Shown piece by piece: positions 25,125 through 34,307 of a DNA stretch of 64,000 nt. The first letter of the stretch is position 1. Each line of letters begins with the position of its first letter. Both the position numbers and the translations under genes were made by a program. This stretch comes from DATJSN01 sp035504095. GTDB taxonomy: Bacteria; Planctomycetota; Phycisphaerae; WQYP01. The stretch lies in contig DATJSN010000070.1 in the NCBI GenBank assembly GCA_035504095.1, positions 1-64,000 of the forward strand, in the 5' to 3' direction. Below the pieces are notes generated by a model. It did not search any database. It saw nothing but the letters and a program-made list of their open reading frames with translations, and was not told the origin of the DNA.

Positions 25125-26939
25125 ATGCACCTGGCCCCGCTCGACTGGATCGTCATCACAGGTTGCATGGCCGTATGTTTTCTGCCCGCGCTGTTTTTCA
25201 CGAAACGTTCTTCCCGGAACACCGCTGAATTTTTCGCTTCCGGCCGGGCGGTACCGTGGTGGCTGGCCGGCGTTTCCATGGTCGCGACCACTTTTGCCAG
25301 CGACACACCCAACCTGGTTACGGATATCGTGCGAACCAACGGCGTCGCAGGGAACTGGCAATGGTGGGCGTTTGTACTCAGCGGTATGGCCACGGTCTTT
25401 TTCTATGCCCGGTTATGGCGGCGATCGCGCGTGCTGACCGATCTGGAGTTTTACGAGATTCGATATTCCGGCGTCGCGGCGGAAATCGTCCGCGGATTTC
25501 GCGCCATTTACCTGGGGTTCTTTTTCAATTGTTTTATCATGGCCACGGTCAATCTTGCAGCCTGCAAAGACGCTTCGATACTTTTCGGCATTGAGCCGTG
25601 GAAAACGCTGATCTTTGTCTGCGTGATCAATTTTGTTTTCGCGGCGCAGTCCGGCCTCTGGGGCGTGTTGGTACTCGACATGATTCAATTTGTCATCAAG
25701 ATGAGCGCCGTGATCGCCGCAGCGTACTTCGCGCTGAAGCAACCGCAGGTCGGCGGGCTGCGCGGCCTGGTGCAAAAACTTTCCGCGTCGAGCGGCCCCG
25801 GCCATATTCACTGGCTGAACATTCTTCCCGATTTCCACAACTCATGGGATGTTTTGCTGACCATCTTTGTCGTTCCGCTGAGCGTGCAGTGGTGGGCTTC
25901 GTGGTATCCCGGTTCGGAACCGGGCGGCGGCAGCTATATCGCGCAGCGCATGCTCGCCTGCCGATCGGAAAAAGACGCACTCGCCGGCGTGCTTTTTTTC
26001 AATCTCGCGCATTACGTTCTGCGACCCTGGCCGTGGATTCTCACCGGACTGGCCTCCATTTTGGTATTTCCCCAGCTATCTGATATCCAGAAAGCTTTCC
26101 CGCACATGGATCCCTCGCTATTGGGTGATGACATCGCTTACCCGGCCATGCTCAAGTTTCTGCCGGTGGGTTTTCTGGGATTGATGATCGGCGGTTTAAT
26201 TGTGGCCAATTCGTCGACGATTTTGACCCATTTGAACTGGGGCGCCTCCTATCTGGTGCATGATTTTTACCAGCGATTTATTTGTCCCGATCGCAAGGAA
26301 AAACATTATGTGTTCATGGGGCGCTGTTCGATTCTGTTTCTGGCCCTGTGTGCTTCACTTCTGACTTATTTTCTGGGTACGGCGCAAAACGCTTTTCACG
26401 TGATCATCCAGATCGGCGCGGGCACGGGCCTGCTGTACCTGCTGCGCTGGTTCTGGTGGCGGATCAACGCCTGGTGTGAAATTGTCGCCATGGTCAGTTC
26501 GTTTCTGATTTCCGCGGTATTCTTATTTTTGAACCGGATGGGACACGCCGTAGCCGATCCGTGGCCGCTGCTGATTACCGTTGCGTTTACCACGATTTGC
26601 TGGCTTTTGACCGCATGGCTCGGACCTCAGACGCCGATTAATACTCTGATCGCGTTTTATAAAAAAATCCTGCCGTCCGGACCCGGCTGGGAGCCGGTGC
26701 GCATCGCGGCGGGGGTTTCCCGAGAACAGGTACGCGCCACCGGCGATAAAGTGCCGCTTTCGCTTTTGGGCTGGGCGGCCGGTTGCGTGGTGGTCTGGTC
26801 GGGTTTGTTTTCGCTGGGCGCGTTTTTCTACTCTCAAATGATCCTCACGGCAGTTCTCGGATTTGTTTTCGCCGCCTCTGGTGTTGTTTTAATCTGGGTG
26901 GTCAATCGGCTGTGGTGCGCCAGTGAATTGCCTAACTGA
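25125..26939 (+). CDS. Sodium:solute symporter (SSS family), probable amino-sugar or sugar transporter
   Basis: About 604 residues from the ATG at 25125, which has GGAG 5 nt upstream; the longer frame upstream reads through ROK-gene debris. About 13-14 membrane segments are visible. The first (LDWIVITGCMAVCFLPALFF) is followed by the SSS motif RNTAEFFASGRAVPWWLAGVSMVATTFASDTPN. It resembles long SGLT-like members found beside sugar-catabolic genes in planctomycetes and Bacteroidetes. Beside a nagB fusion and a ROK regulator, an amino sugar is the likely substrate, by inference only. Confidence 0.9.
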   Translation: MHLAPLDWIVITGCMAVCFLPALFFTKRSSRNTAEFFASGRAVPWWLAGVSMVATTFASDTPNLVTDIVRTNGVAGNWQWWAFVLSGMATVFFYARLWRRSRVLTDLEFYEIRYSGVAAEIVRGFRAIYLGFFFNCFIMATVNLAACKDASILFGIEPWKTLIFVCVINFVFAAQSGLWGVLVLDMIQFVIKMSAVIAAAYFALKQPQVGGLRGLVQKLSASSGPGHIHWLNILPDFHNSWDVLLTIFVVPLSVQWWASWYPGSEPGGGSYIAQRMLACRSEKDALAGVLFFNLAHYVLRPWPWILTGLASILVFPQLSDIQKAFPHMDPSLLGDDIAYPAMLKFLPVGFLGLMIGGLIVANSSTILTHLNWGASYLVHDFYQRFICPDRKEKHYVFMGRCSILFLALCASLLTYFLGTAQNAFHVIIQIGAGTGLLYLLRWFWWRINAWCEIVAMVSSFLISAVFLFLNRMGHAVADPWPLLITVAFTTICWLLTAWLGPQTPINTLIAFYKKILPSGPGWEPVRIAAGVSREQVRATGDKVPLSLLGWAAGCVVVWSGLFSLGAFFYSQMILTAVLGFVFAASGVVLIWVVNRLWCASELPN

Positions 26940-26953
26940 AAAAAACAGTGATA

Positions 26954-28537
26954 TCAGTTGTTGTCGGCCTGGAGTTTTTTGGCCTCCGCGGCCCAATACT
27001 GCGATTCTTTGAGGTCGCGCGCCACGCCTTGGCCCTGGGCGTACAGATTGGATAATGCGGTCGCCGCGTCGGCGTATCCATCATTGGCGGCTTTGCGATA
27101 CCAATCGGCGGCCTGTACGTAATCCTGATTTACGCCTTCGCCGTGTTCATAGGCATAACCCAAACTGTATTCTCCATAAGGATCGCCGTTCTGCGCCGCC
27201 ATGCGGTAACAATATGCGGCGGCCACCAGATCGGGTTCGACACCCTGGCCGTAATAAAAACAATCCCCGAGGTGACTTTCGGCCTGTGGCTGGCCGGCGA
27301 CCGCGGCTTTTTTGAGCCAGTAAAACGCCTTGTCATAATCTTTCGTTACGCCCAGACCGTTCTGATAGGCATATCCAATGTTAAATTCACCATCCTCATC
27401 GCCAGTGTCCGCGGCTTTCTGATACCACTGATTGGCCAGCAGATAATCCTGTTTAATTCCCTGTCCATAATAGTAGCTGTCGCCAAGGTTGTTGTAGGCC
27501 TGAACGTTTCCATTTTCCGCCGCGCGCTTATACCAATAGAACGCCTCGTGATAATCCTGTCTGACGCCATTGCCATCGGCATACAATTGGCCGAGATTAT
27601 TTTGTGCGTCCGCCTGGCCGGCCTGCGCGGCTAAAAAGTACCAGTGCACTGCCTGTTTAAAGTCCTGTTTGACACCCTCGCCGTGTTCATAGGCATAACC
27701 CAGATTGAATTGTCCCTGAGAATCGCCGTCGTTGGCGGCTTTCTGGTACCAGGTGAAAGATTTGGGGTAGTCCTGGTTTACGCCATGGCCATAGTAATAG
27801 CAGTCGCCCAAGGCGTTTTCCGCAGCAGCGTCGCCGGGGTTCGCATCGGCGCTTCTGCGGTACCAATAAACGGCTTGGCTGTAATCCTGCTGGATACCTT
27901 CACCGTTATCGTAGGCATATCCAAGGTTGTATTGAGCGTCAGGATCGTCACCTTCAGCGCCTTTGTGGTACCAACTGACCGCTTCACGAAAATTTTTGTC
28001 CACGCCCTGGCCATAGTAATAGCAATCTCCGACGCTGTTTTCCGCGGCGGTATTGCCTTTTTGCGCCGCCTGAAGATACCAATGCAGAGCCTGCACATAA
28101 TCCTGATTTGTTCCGTTGCCGTTGGAATATGCGTCGCCGAGATCATCCATGCCCGACGCATTGCCGCCGGCCGCCGCTTTTTGAAATAGTTTAAAAGCTT
28201 CGAAGGAATCTTTTTTTACACCCTGGCCGAAAGCATACGCTTCACCCAGATCGTCCATCGCTTCGGTGTTTCCCGCATCAGCGGCTTTCTGGTACCAGAC
28301 GAATGACTGGGAATAATTATTGATATTGTTGTAGTAATCGCCGAGCTTCAATTGAGCAATCGGGTTACCCGCGTCGGCGGCGGCTTTTAGACGGGCCAGC
28401 GCGGATTTATCGCCATGCTGGGCGGCGAGGCTCCATGCATCATATGGTACAGGAGCGGAAGCGTCGTCAGCCCGGGCGGCGCCGGACCCCAGCCCCGCGG
28501 CAATCGCCAGGATTGAAAAAAGCAATGCGGATTTCAT
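26954..28537 (-). CDS. Secreted Sel1-repeat protein
   Basis: 527 residues. A signal peptide (LLFSILAIAAGLGSGAARA) precedes a PYDAWSLAAQHGDKSALARL opening and about 13 Sel1 repeats (ENSVGDCYYYGQGVDKN, FNLGYAYEHGEGVKQDY). The repeats alternate short GDxYYYGQG and GYAYEHGEG units as in the protein at 19230-20915, so the genes are close paralogues even though 6 kb apart. The gene follows hpt by only 29 bp on the same strand and may be co-transcribed with it. A TAAAAT box 6 nt before the ATG leaves a separate weak promoter possible. Confidence 0.93.
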   Translation of the reverse strand: MKSALLFSILAIAAGLGSGAARADDASAPVPYDAWSLAAQHGDKSALARLKAAADAGNPIAQLKLGDYYNNINNYSQSFVWYQKAADAGNTEAMDDLGEAYAFGQGVKKDSFEAFKLFQKAAAGGNASGMDDLGDAYSNGNGTNQDYVQALHWYLQAAQKGNTAAENSVGDCYYYGQGVDKNFREAVSWYHKGAEGDDPDAQYNLGYAYDNGEGIQQDYSQAVYWYRRSADANPGDAAAENALGDCYYYGHGVNQDYPKSFTWYQKAANDGDSQGQFNLGYAYEHGEGVKQDFKQAVHWYFLAAQAGQADAQNNLGQLYADGNGVRQDYHEAFYWYKRAAENGNVQAYNNLGDSYYYGQGIKQDYLLANQWYQKAADTGDEDGEFNIGYAYQNGLGVTKDYDKAFYWLKKAAVAGQPQAESHLGDCFYYGQGVEPDLVAAAYCYRMAAQNGDPYGEYSLGYAYEHGEGVNQDYVQAADWYRKAANDGYADAATALSNLYAQGQGVARDLKESQYWAAEAKKLQADNN

Positions 28538-28566
28538 AGAGTTATTTTAACTTTCAGGGCATTCAT

Positions 28567-29112
28567 TTATAAGCGCTTAAATGCGCGAGATTTAAGCACC
28601 ACCACGTCGGGTAAATTGCGATAATAGTGATTGAAATCCATGCCGTAGCCAACCACGAATTCATCGGGAATTTCAAAACCGATGAAATCCGCGGTAAGTT
28701 TTTTCTCCCTGGCGCAATGCTTTCTTAACAGCACGCACGTGCGAACCGACGCCGCCCGCCGGCGTAAAAGCAGTTTGTGAATCGCCGTAAGGCTTCGGCC
28801 CGTTTCCAAAACGTCATCCACCACCAGCACATGCCGGCCGGCGACGCTTAACGCCCCGGGGAAGAGAATTTTGGCTCCACGGCTTTTTGTACTGCGGCCC
28901 GGATAACTGGAAACGGTTACCAGGTCCACGCGCATTTTCACAGGCATATAACGGATCAGGTCGGCGGTAAAAATCATCGAGCCGGTTAATATCGGCACCA
29001 GCAGAATTTCCTTGCCGCGATAGACCCGCGCGATGCGCTGCGCAAGCTGCTGGACGCGCCGATCAATGGTCTTGCGGTGGAGCAGAATGCTTTGAATGTC
29101 GGTATCAGGCAT
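28567..29112 (-). CDS. hpt: Hypoxanthine phosphoribosyltransferase
   Basis: 181 residues. It converts hypoxanthine or guanine and PRPP to the nucleotide in purine salvage. The PRPP-binding motif VLVVDDVLETGRS is at 95-107, a flexible-loop region SSYPGRSTKSRG near 68-79, and the base-binding IPDEFVVGYGMD near the C-terminus. Length is typical of bacterial enzymes. The start codon has no Shine-Dalgarno sequence; a promoter abuts it directly. Confidence 0.96.
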   Translation of the reverse strand: MPDTDIQSILLHRKTIDRRVQQLAQRIARVYRGKEILLVPILTGSMIFTADLIRYMPVKMRVDLVTVSSYPGRSTKSRGAKILFPGALSVAGRHVLVVDDVLETGRSLTAIHKLLLRRRAASVRTCVLLRKHCAREKKLTADFIGFEIPDEFVVGYGMDFNHYYRNLPDVVVLKSRAFKRL

Positions 29113-29118
29113 GGAAAA

Positions 29119-29147
29119 AGAATAACGGGAATTGCCGAGTTAACCAA
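29119..29147 (-). promoter_or_regulatory. Promoter of hpt (predicted leaderless)
   Basis: On the minus strand TTGGTT (29147-29142), 17-bp spacer and TATTCT (29124-29119), followed by 6 nt to the ATG at 29112. The -35 hexamer is identical to that before mqo. Confidence 0.7.
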
Positions 29148-29206
29148 ATCGGATTAAGAGTAAGAACTTCTAAGCCTTGCGTGGTAAAAGATGGTAATAT
29201 GAGCCT

Positions 29207-29842
29207 ATGGGGAACAGGATCGCGGTTCATCGTCCGCGGAGGGAAATTTACGCTGCCGGCAAGCGGTGCATTCGTGGGAAATTTTCTGGACCGATTGGAA
29301 AATTACTGGCCACCGAAGCGGCGGGCGGCGAAGAGATTGCCGCCAAAATGAACCCGGAACTCACGCTTCATGGCAACGAAATCGTCATTTTGATGGTCCG
29401 ACCATCGTTGTGGTATATATTCGCCGGAAGTTTTCGCTTCAATGCAATTTTCGTTCTTTTGGCTCTGCTGATTTACCACACCCAGTTGCTCGCAACCTAT
29501 ATCCGCGCGACGGCACTGGCTGAAATCACAACTATTCTCGTGCTGATCAGGCTGGTATATGCCATGATGGATTGGACCAGTCAGGTGTATCTTTTAACCA
29601 ATTGCCGGGTTGTGACCATCAAGGGATTATTGCACCCGGAGCTTTACCAGGTGAGCTTGCCGAAAATTTCCCAGACACGATTGATGCGCTCGGTTGTTCA
29701 GCAATTATTTAAGGTCGGAAGCATCGGATTTGTGGTCACCGATCAGATTGAGCCGGAGGGGATATGGGAGTGGATCAGCCATCCGGATCGCGTGCAGCAG
29801 CAAATCGAGGCGGCGCTGAAAAAGCGGGGCGGAAATACGTGA
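29207..29842 (+). CDS. Membrane protein with bacterial PH-like domain (YdbS-like)
   Basis: 211 residues as drawn. Two adjacent hydrophobic segments (WYIFAGSFRFNAIFVLLALLIY and ALAEITTILVLIRLVYAMM) are followed by a bPH2-type beta region: YLLTNCRVVTIKGLL...VSLPKISQTRLMRSVVQQLFKVGSIGFV. The function of this family is poorly known; members are thought to be membrane-associated scaffolds. The start is uncertain: ATG 29207 has a TAATAT box 6 nt upstream, but the conserved-looking part begins at the ATG at 29348 (MNPELTLHG), which would give 164 residues. Confidence 0.75.
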   Translation: MGNRIAVHRPRREIYAAGKRCIRGKFSGPIGKLLATEAAGGEEIAAKMNPELTLHGNEIVILMVRPSLWYIFAGSFRFNAIFVLLALLIYHTQLLATYIRATALAEITTILVLIRLVYAMMDWTSQVYLLTNCRVVTIKGLLHPELYQVSLPKISQTRLMRSVVQQLFKVGSIGFVVTDQIEPEGIWEWISHPDRVQQQIEAALKKRGGNT

Positions 29843-29878
29843 GGACGGATGAATCTGGGCGAGGGAACGTGAGTAAAT

Positions 29879-30139
29879 CTATGATGCCCCGCTGGCGCCG
29901 ACATAGGGAAGCAGCCCCAGAAAACGGGCGCGTTTAACGGCTTCGGTGATCATGCGCTGTTCGAAAGCGGCGGCGCCTGTGCGGGTACGGCCCTGAATTT
30001 TGCCGTTCATGGTGAGCATTTTTTTGAGCGTTTCGACGTCTTTATAGTCCACGTAAACCTTGCCCTTGCTGCTGGTTTTAGCGATGCGAACCTTGGGGCG
30101 GTTGAACGATTGAAACCGCGGCTTGCGAGTCTGCGCCAT
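29879..30139 (-). CDS. rpsR: 30S ribosomal protein bS18
   Basis: 86 residues with the conserved bS18 core: VDYKDVETLKKMLTMNGKI, RRTG-like GRTRTGAAAFEQ and AVKRARFLGLLPY. It binds 16S rRNA at the platform of the small subunit together with bS6. A basic N-terminal arm (MAQTRKPRFQSFNRPKVR) precedes the core. AAAGG precedes the ATG. The usual partners rpsF and rplI are not adjacent. Confidence 0.96.
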   Translation of the reverse strand: MAQTRKPRFQSFNRPKVRIAKTSSKGKVYVDYKDVETLKKMLTMNGKIQGRTRTGAAAFEQRMITEAVKRARFLGLLPYVGASGAS

Positions 30140-30255
30140 TTGAGAAAACCTTTCTTTTTTGGATCACGCGTCCGAATTTTCCGCCGCGGCGAACGTCGCC
30201 GGGGCGGTCCGAATGATGGATAACCGCATTATTGCGCGATTACGTGAACCACGGA

Positions 30256-30516
30256 TTATTTTTTATAATGTTCAGCATTGATGCTGATATATTTCTTCCA
30301 CTCTTCCGGTACATCATCTTCCGGGAAAATCGCCTTTACCGGGCATTCATCGACGCAAAGGCCGCAATCAATGCACGTATCCGGATCAATATATAACTGT
30401 GTCGCCGGGCTGAATTCCGATTCATCCTTTCGCGGGTGAATGCAATCCACCGGGCAAACCGCTACACAGGAAGCATCTTTGGTTCCAATGCATGGTTCGG
30501 TGATAATATGAGGCAT
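30256..30516 (-). CDS. 7Fe/8Fe ferredoxin (FdxA-like)
   Basis: 86 residues. Cys9, Cys17, Cys21 and Cys25 form C-x7-C-x3-C-x3-C, and Cys48, Cys51, Cys54 and Cys58 form the C-x2-C-x2-C-x3-CP motif. This spacing is that of Azotobacter-type 7Fe ferredoxins, with one [3Fe-4S] and one [4Fe-4S] cluster. It is a small soluble electron carrier; the acidic C-terminus is typical. AGGAG precedes the ATG. Its redox partner is not evident from neighbours. Confidence 0.93.
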   Translation of the reverse strand: MPHIITEPCIGTKDASCVAVCPVDCIHPRKDESEFSPATQLYIDPDTCIDCGLCVDECPVKAIFPEDDVPEEWKKYISINAEHYKK

Positions 30517-30854
30517 ATCCGCCAGCTCCTAATGAGTTAAAGCATTCTCTTGCAACGTCAACTCTGCCGCGGCTGACGTTTAAAGGACTCAATATTATAT
30601 GAGGATGAAGGGTGGATGCAACAATCGCGCCAACCAAGCGTTCGATCAGGGCGGCGATCAAAAGCCAAAACAGCGGCTTCAGAAGAGCGGCAGCACTATC
30701 CGATAAATGATGCAGGCAGTCATTGCCGTCTGAATTGACTTGGCCCAATTGAGCCGATAAATTAATGAATCTGTAAACCCTGCCTTGGGCGGGATACTGG
30801 AGGTAGAAGCGGAGAAGCTGGGCTTTTCCGGGGCTGTTTTTTCGCGGAGTATCC
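30517..30854. other. Intergenic region between ferredoxin and DksA-like genes, with promoter
   Basis: About 340 bp. It carries a plus-strand promoter, TTGACT (30735-30740), 17-bp spacer, TAAATT (30758-30763), giving a leader of roughly 85 nt for the following gene, with GGAG 5 nt before its ATG. Nothing else is recognised. Confidence 0.55.
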
Positions 30855-31484
30855 ATGCGGTCAAAAAAGCGTACACTCGTTAAATCTATCCGGAAGGCCT
30901 CTCGTCCGGCTTCAAAAGGAGGGAAAAAATCAACCCAGTCACGCAGCACCCAGAGCTCTCGAAACGGCTCACGGAACGTGGATAAAAAGACCATAAAGGT
31001 CGGCTCCGTTAACGGGACGGTTAAATTCCCCAAAATCAAAGTTTCCCGCGCGGAGGGCAAACTCAGCCCGGAAGACTTGGACCATTTTCGCGCACTTTTG
31101 ATCGAAAAACGCCGGGAAATCCTTGGCGACGTGGGTTCCATGGAAACCGAAGCATTTAAAAACCAGGATAATCACTCTAACAGCCCTATGCATATGGCCG
31201 ATGTAGGGACGGATAATTTTGAACAGGAATTCACGCTGGGCCTGATCGAAAGCGAACGGCAGCTTCTGCGGGAAATTCAGGAAGCTCTGGGACGCATTGA
31301 GGAAGGTACCTATGGCATTTGCGTCTCCACCGGCAAGCCAATCGGCAAAGCCCGCCTGGAAGCCACGCCCTGGGCCAAGCATTGCATTGAGTACGCCCGA
31401 ATGCTCGAACAGGGTCTTGTCGGACGCGAAAGCCAGAGCGATAACGAGGAAGAAGAATCTTCTTCCGACGACGAAGATGAATAA
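30855..31484 (+). CDS. DksA/TraR-like protein with degenerate zinc finger
   Basis: 209 residues. Residues 1-60 are a Lys/Arg/Ser-rich, probably disordered tail. Residues 70-150 form the helical hairpin (LSPEDLDHFRALLIEKRREIL, then ESERQLLREIQEALGRIEEGTYGIC). The zinc region GICVSTGKPI...ARLEATPWAKHCIEY keeps Cys156 and Cys177 but has Thr159 and Tyr180 where DksA has the other two cysteines, so it probably does not bind zinc normally. An acidic E/S/D tail closes it. DksA family members enter the RNA polymerase secondary channel. The 5' neighbour of lspA, it may share its transcript. Confidence 0.88.
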   Translation: MRSKKRTLVKSIRKASRPASKGGKKSTQSRSTQSSRNGSRNVDKKTIKVGSVNGTVKFPKIKVSRAEGKLSPEDLDHFRALLIEKRREILGDVGSMETEAFKNQDNHSNSPMHMADVGTDNFEQEFTLGLIESERQLLREIQEALGRIEEGTYGICVSTGKPIGKARLEATPWAKHCIEYARMLEQGLVGRESQSDNEEEESSSDDEDE

Positions 31485-31540
31485 GTTCCGCCTTCCTTCA
31501 GACAGAACCCCATAGCCACAGGCTGATGGCGGACACTCTC

Positions 31541-32131
31541 ATGACCACTTCACAAAACACCGGGACAAAAACAGCGACGTCTGCGGACGCAGCAGAAAAT
31601 TTCTCCAGGCTTCCGCGGCTGGCGGGAACTTCTTTGCGAGCATGGCTTTGTTTTTTACTGGTTGCCGGCATTGGGTTGACCCTGGATTTAACGAGCAAAG
31701 AAGCCGCTTTTGCCCACCTGGGCTACGGATATAACTCTGCGGTATACGAAATCATTCCCGGAATACTCGAACTTCGCACCACACTTAACGGCGGCGCCGT
31801 TTTCGGCATCGGCCGGGGCTTATCAATACTATTTATTATGGTGAGTCTGCTGGCGATGGTCTTTATTGTTTACGTTTTCATCTGTTCGGATCGCCGGCAC
31901 TGGCTGATGCATATTGCGCTGGGACTGATTCTGGCCGGCGCCGCAGGCAATCTTTACGATCGCGTTTTCAATCATGGGCTGGTGCGAGACTTTATTTATA
32001 TCATGCATTACTGGCCGTGGATTTTTAATCTCGCCGACGCCATGCTATGCATCGGCGTGCCGCTATTGATCCTTTGCTGGCTGGTGCAAAGTCCGCGGCA
32101 GGTTGCAACGAAACCCGAAAAATCGGGATAA
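31541..32131 (+). CDS. lspA: Lipoprotein signal peptidase (signal peptidase II)
   Basis: About 196 residues. This aspartyl membrane protease removes signal peptides from prolipoproteins. Four hydrophobic segments are visible. The catalytic aspartates lie in NLYDRVFNHGLVRDFI and FNLADAMLCIGV, and the conserved NGGAVFGIG is present in place of the common NxGaAFg motif. The ATG at 31541 follows GGCGG by 8 nt; another in-frame ATG at 31526 is possible. The window encodes lipoprotein substrates at 36368-37078 and 43948-45198. It may share a transcript with the DksA-like gene 57 bp upstream. Confidence 0.95.
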   Translation: MTTSQNTGTKTATSADAAENFSRLPRLAGTSLRAWLCFLLVAGIGLTLDLTSKEAAFAHLGYGYNSAVYEIIPGILELRTTLNGGAVFGIGRGLSILFIMVSLLAMVFIVYVFICSDRRHWLMHIALGLILAGAAGNLYDRVFNHGLVRDFIYIMHYWPWIFNLADAMLCIGVPLLILCWLVQSPRQVATKPEKSG

Positions 32132-32164
32132 AAAGCCAAGAAGAACCAACAAGGATTTTTATAC

Positions 32165-33478
32165 ATGAAAGAGCTTATTGCCCGCATAGAAAATAAAAAC
32201 GCCGTGGTAGGCGTCATTGGTTTGGGCTATGTCGGCTTGCCGCTGGTTCGTGCTTTTTGCCGTGGCGGTCTGCGCGTCACGGGTTTTGACGTCGACGAAC
32301 TCAAGGTCAATAGACTCCTGGCCGGACGCAGCTATATCCGTCATATTCCGGCGCGCCTGATTTCCAGCCTGATCCGCGATAAAGTTTTTACGCCTACGGC
32401 GGATTTTTCACTCTTGCGCCGTTGCGACGCGTTGATCATCTGCGTTCCGACGCCATTGACGCCCAATCGCGAGCCGGACATGCAATACGTACAGCAAACC
32501 GCACGGACCATTGGCAAAAATCTGCGGCGCGGCCAGCTTGTAGTTCTCGAATCGACGACTTATCCGGGCACAACGCGAGAAGTAGTACTTCCAGAACTTG
32601 AAAAATCGGGACTGAAATTCGGCCGTGATTTTCTATTGGCCTTTTCACCGGAACGCGAAGATCCGGGCCGGACGGATTATCAAACCGCGGATATTCCCAA
32701 GGTTGTTGGCGGCATGGATAAGACTTCGCTCTACGCCGCGACCGCGCTTTATGCCCACGCGGTGAAAACCGTGATCCCGGTGGAAAGCTGCGAAATCGCC
32801 GAAGCCTCAAAAATTCTGGAAAACTGCTACCGCTGCATCAATATCGCCATGATTAACGAAATGAAAATGATCCTGGACCGCATGGGCATCGATATCTGGA
32901 AAGTGATCGCGGCAGCGAAGACCAAGCCGTTCGGTTTTCAACCTTTTTATCCCGGTCCCGGATTAGGCGGTCATTGCATTCCAATTGATCCATTTTATCT
33001 GAGCTGGAAAGCCCGGCAGTACGATATTGCCGCACGGTTTATCGAACTGGCCGGCGAACTGAATACTTCCATGCCTTATTACGTGATCGATAAAGTCGCC
33101 CAGGCACTTAACCGGGGGGGCCGCGCGATTCGCGGGTCACGGATTCTGATTTTGGGGTTGGCTTATAAAAAAGACGTGGACGATTTGCGCGAATCGCCAT
33201 CCGTGGTCCTCATTGAACTTTTGCGGAAGCGCGGTGCAAAGGTTGATTACAACGATCCATATATACCGGCGACACATCCGCAGCGCCATCACAATCTAAA
33301 AATGAAATCCGTCACACTGACCGCGGCAGCGCTGAAGCGCTATAACCTTGTCCTGATTGCCACGGACCACAGCGTCTATGACTGGGAGTTTATCGTGCGC
33401 AACTCTCGCCTGGTCGTTGACACGCGCAATGCCACTGCGAAAATCGGATTCGGGCGGAACAAGATTACACGCGCATGA
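32165..33478 (+). CDS. Nucleotide-sugar dehydrogenase (UDP-GlcNAc/UDP-ManNAc 6-dehydrogenase type)
   Basis: 437 residues, a four-electron NAD-dependent dehydrogenase that makes UDP-hexosaminuronic acids. The Rossmann motif IGLGYVGLPL is near residue 19, VPTPL near residue 95, the active-site GLGGHCIPIDPFYL near 263-276, and the C-terminal KKDVDDLRESPSV. The HCIP context and IDPFYLSWKA fit WbpA/WecC-type enzymes rather than UDP-glucose dehydrogenase, which has GGSCFPKD (see 38101). It begins 33 bp after lspA, with AAGGA upstream, and may share that transcript. The product would feed surface polysaccharide. Confidence 0.92.
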   Translation: MKELIARIENKNAVVGVIGLGYVGLPLVRAFCRGGLRVTGFDVDELKVNRLLAGRSYIRHIPARLISSLIRDKVFTPTADFSLLRRCDALIICVPTPLTPNREPDMQYVQQTARTIGKNLRRGQLVVLESTTYPGTTREVVLPELEKSGLKFGRDFLLAFSPEREDPGRTDYQTADIPKVVGGMDKTSLYAATALYAHAVKTVIPVESCEIAEASKILENCYRCINIAMINEMKMILDRMGIDIWKVIAAAKTKPFGFQPFYPGPGLGGHCIPIDPFYLSWKARQYDIAARFIELAGELNTSMPYYVIDKVAQALNRGGRAIRGSRILILGLAYKKDVDDLRESPSVVLIELLRKRGAKVDYNDPYIPATHPQRHHNLKMKSVTLTAAALKRYNLVLIATDHSVYDWEFIVRNSRLVVDTRNATAKIGFGRNKITRA

Positions 33479-33509
33479 TCAAGTGAAACAGGGCCTCTGC
33501 TTCCCCGTT

Positions 33510-34307
33510 TCATTCCTCTTCCGGAATTGGCGTATCGTCGGTTACGGCTAGAACCATGGCACTGATTGCCGCAGGACGGTAGTCGGTGGGTAATCGCCGC
33601 AGGGCGGCTGCGGCAGCGTAAAGCGTTGCACCACTGGTGCACACATCGTCTACCAGCCATATGTGTTTGCCCGCGAGCCGCCGGCTCGGCCGGCAAACAA
33701 AAGCGCCGCGCAAATTGTCAAATCGGGCGGTTGCGCTCTGAACCACCGTCTGCTGGACCGTAGCGCGAACCCGAACCAGAACATCTGCAACCGGAAATTT
33801 TCCATAATGTCCAACACGTTCGGCTAATTCGTAAGCCTGGTTGTAACCACGGCTCCAGTAACGCCGCCAGTGCAAAGCAACGGGAACCAAAATATCAATG
33901 GCGCAGGCGGCATGAATCCGCGCTGCCTGATACAGTTGGTCGGCCAGCAGCGGCGCCAGCGACCAATGTTCGGCGAATTTAAACTGGTGAATGAGCGATT
34001 TAAGCGGCTCCTGCAAGGGGCCGGCGCGGACCAGCGATTTAAAATTAAATTGTCGTGACGGGCAGCGTAAACAACCCCGGTTTGCCGAATATGGCCCCAG
34101 CGTCATCCCACATCTCCTGCAGAACGGCCACCGGAGAAATTGATCCAGCCGGCGCTTCACGGGAGCAGAGAAGCCTTTTTCGCCGGCATTTAAACTCTCT
34201 CCACTGATCCAGCAGGTTTCCGGAAAAAGCAGCTTGCCGGGATAATGCAGAACAAGGGAACAAAAGTTTGCGACGCGCGGATGGAAAATACTTTCAGACA
34301 GTGCCAA
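33510..34307 (-). CDS. ComF-family phosphoribosyltransferase-like protein
   Basis: 265 residues. An N-terminal zinc-ribbon-like segment (CRRCGMTLG...GCLRCPSR) is followed by a PRTase fold with the PRPP-binding motif KHIWLVDDVCTSGATLYA. This is the arrangement of ComF/GntX proteins, linked to DNA uptake in some bacteria and to nutrient processing in others. The start is doubtful (TTG at 34307, overlapping the upstream acyltransferase gene by 14 bp); the overlap suggests coupling. The role in this operon is unclear. Confidence 0.88.
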   Translation of the reverse strand: MALSESIFHPRVANFCSLVLHYPGKLLFPETCWISGESLNAGEKGFSAPVKRRLDQFLRWPFCRRCGMTLGPYSANRGCLRCPSRQFNFKSLVRAGPLQEPLKSLIHQFKFAEHWSLAPLLADQLYQAARIHAACAIDILVPVALHWRRYWSRGYNQAYELAERVGHYGKFPVADVLVRVRATVQQTVVQSATARFDNLRGAFVCRPSRRLAGKHIWLVDDVCTSGATLYAAAAALRRLPTDYRPAAISAMVLAVTDDTPIPEEE

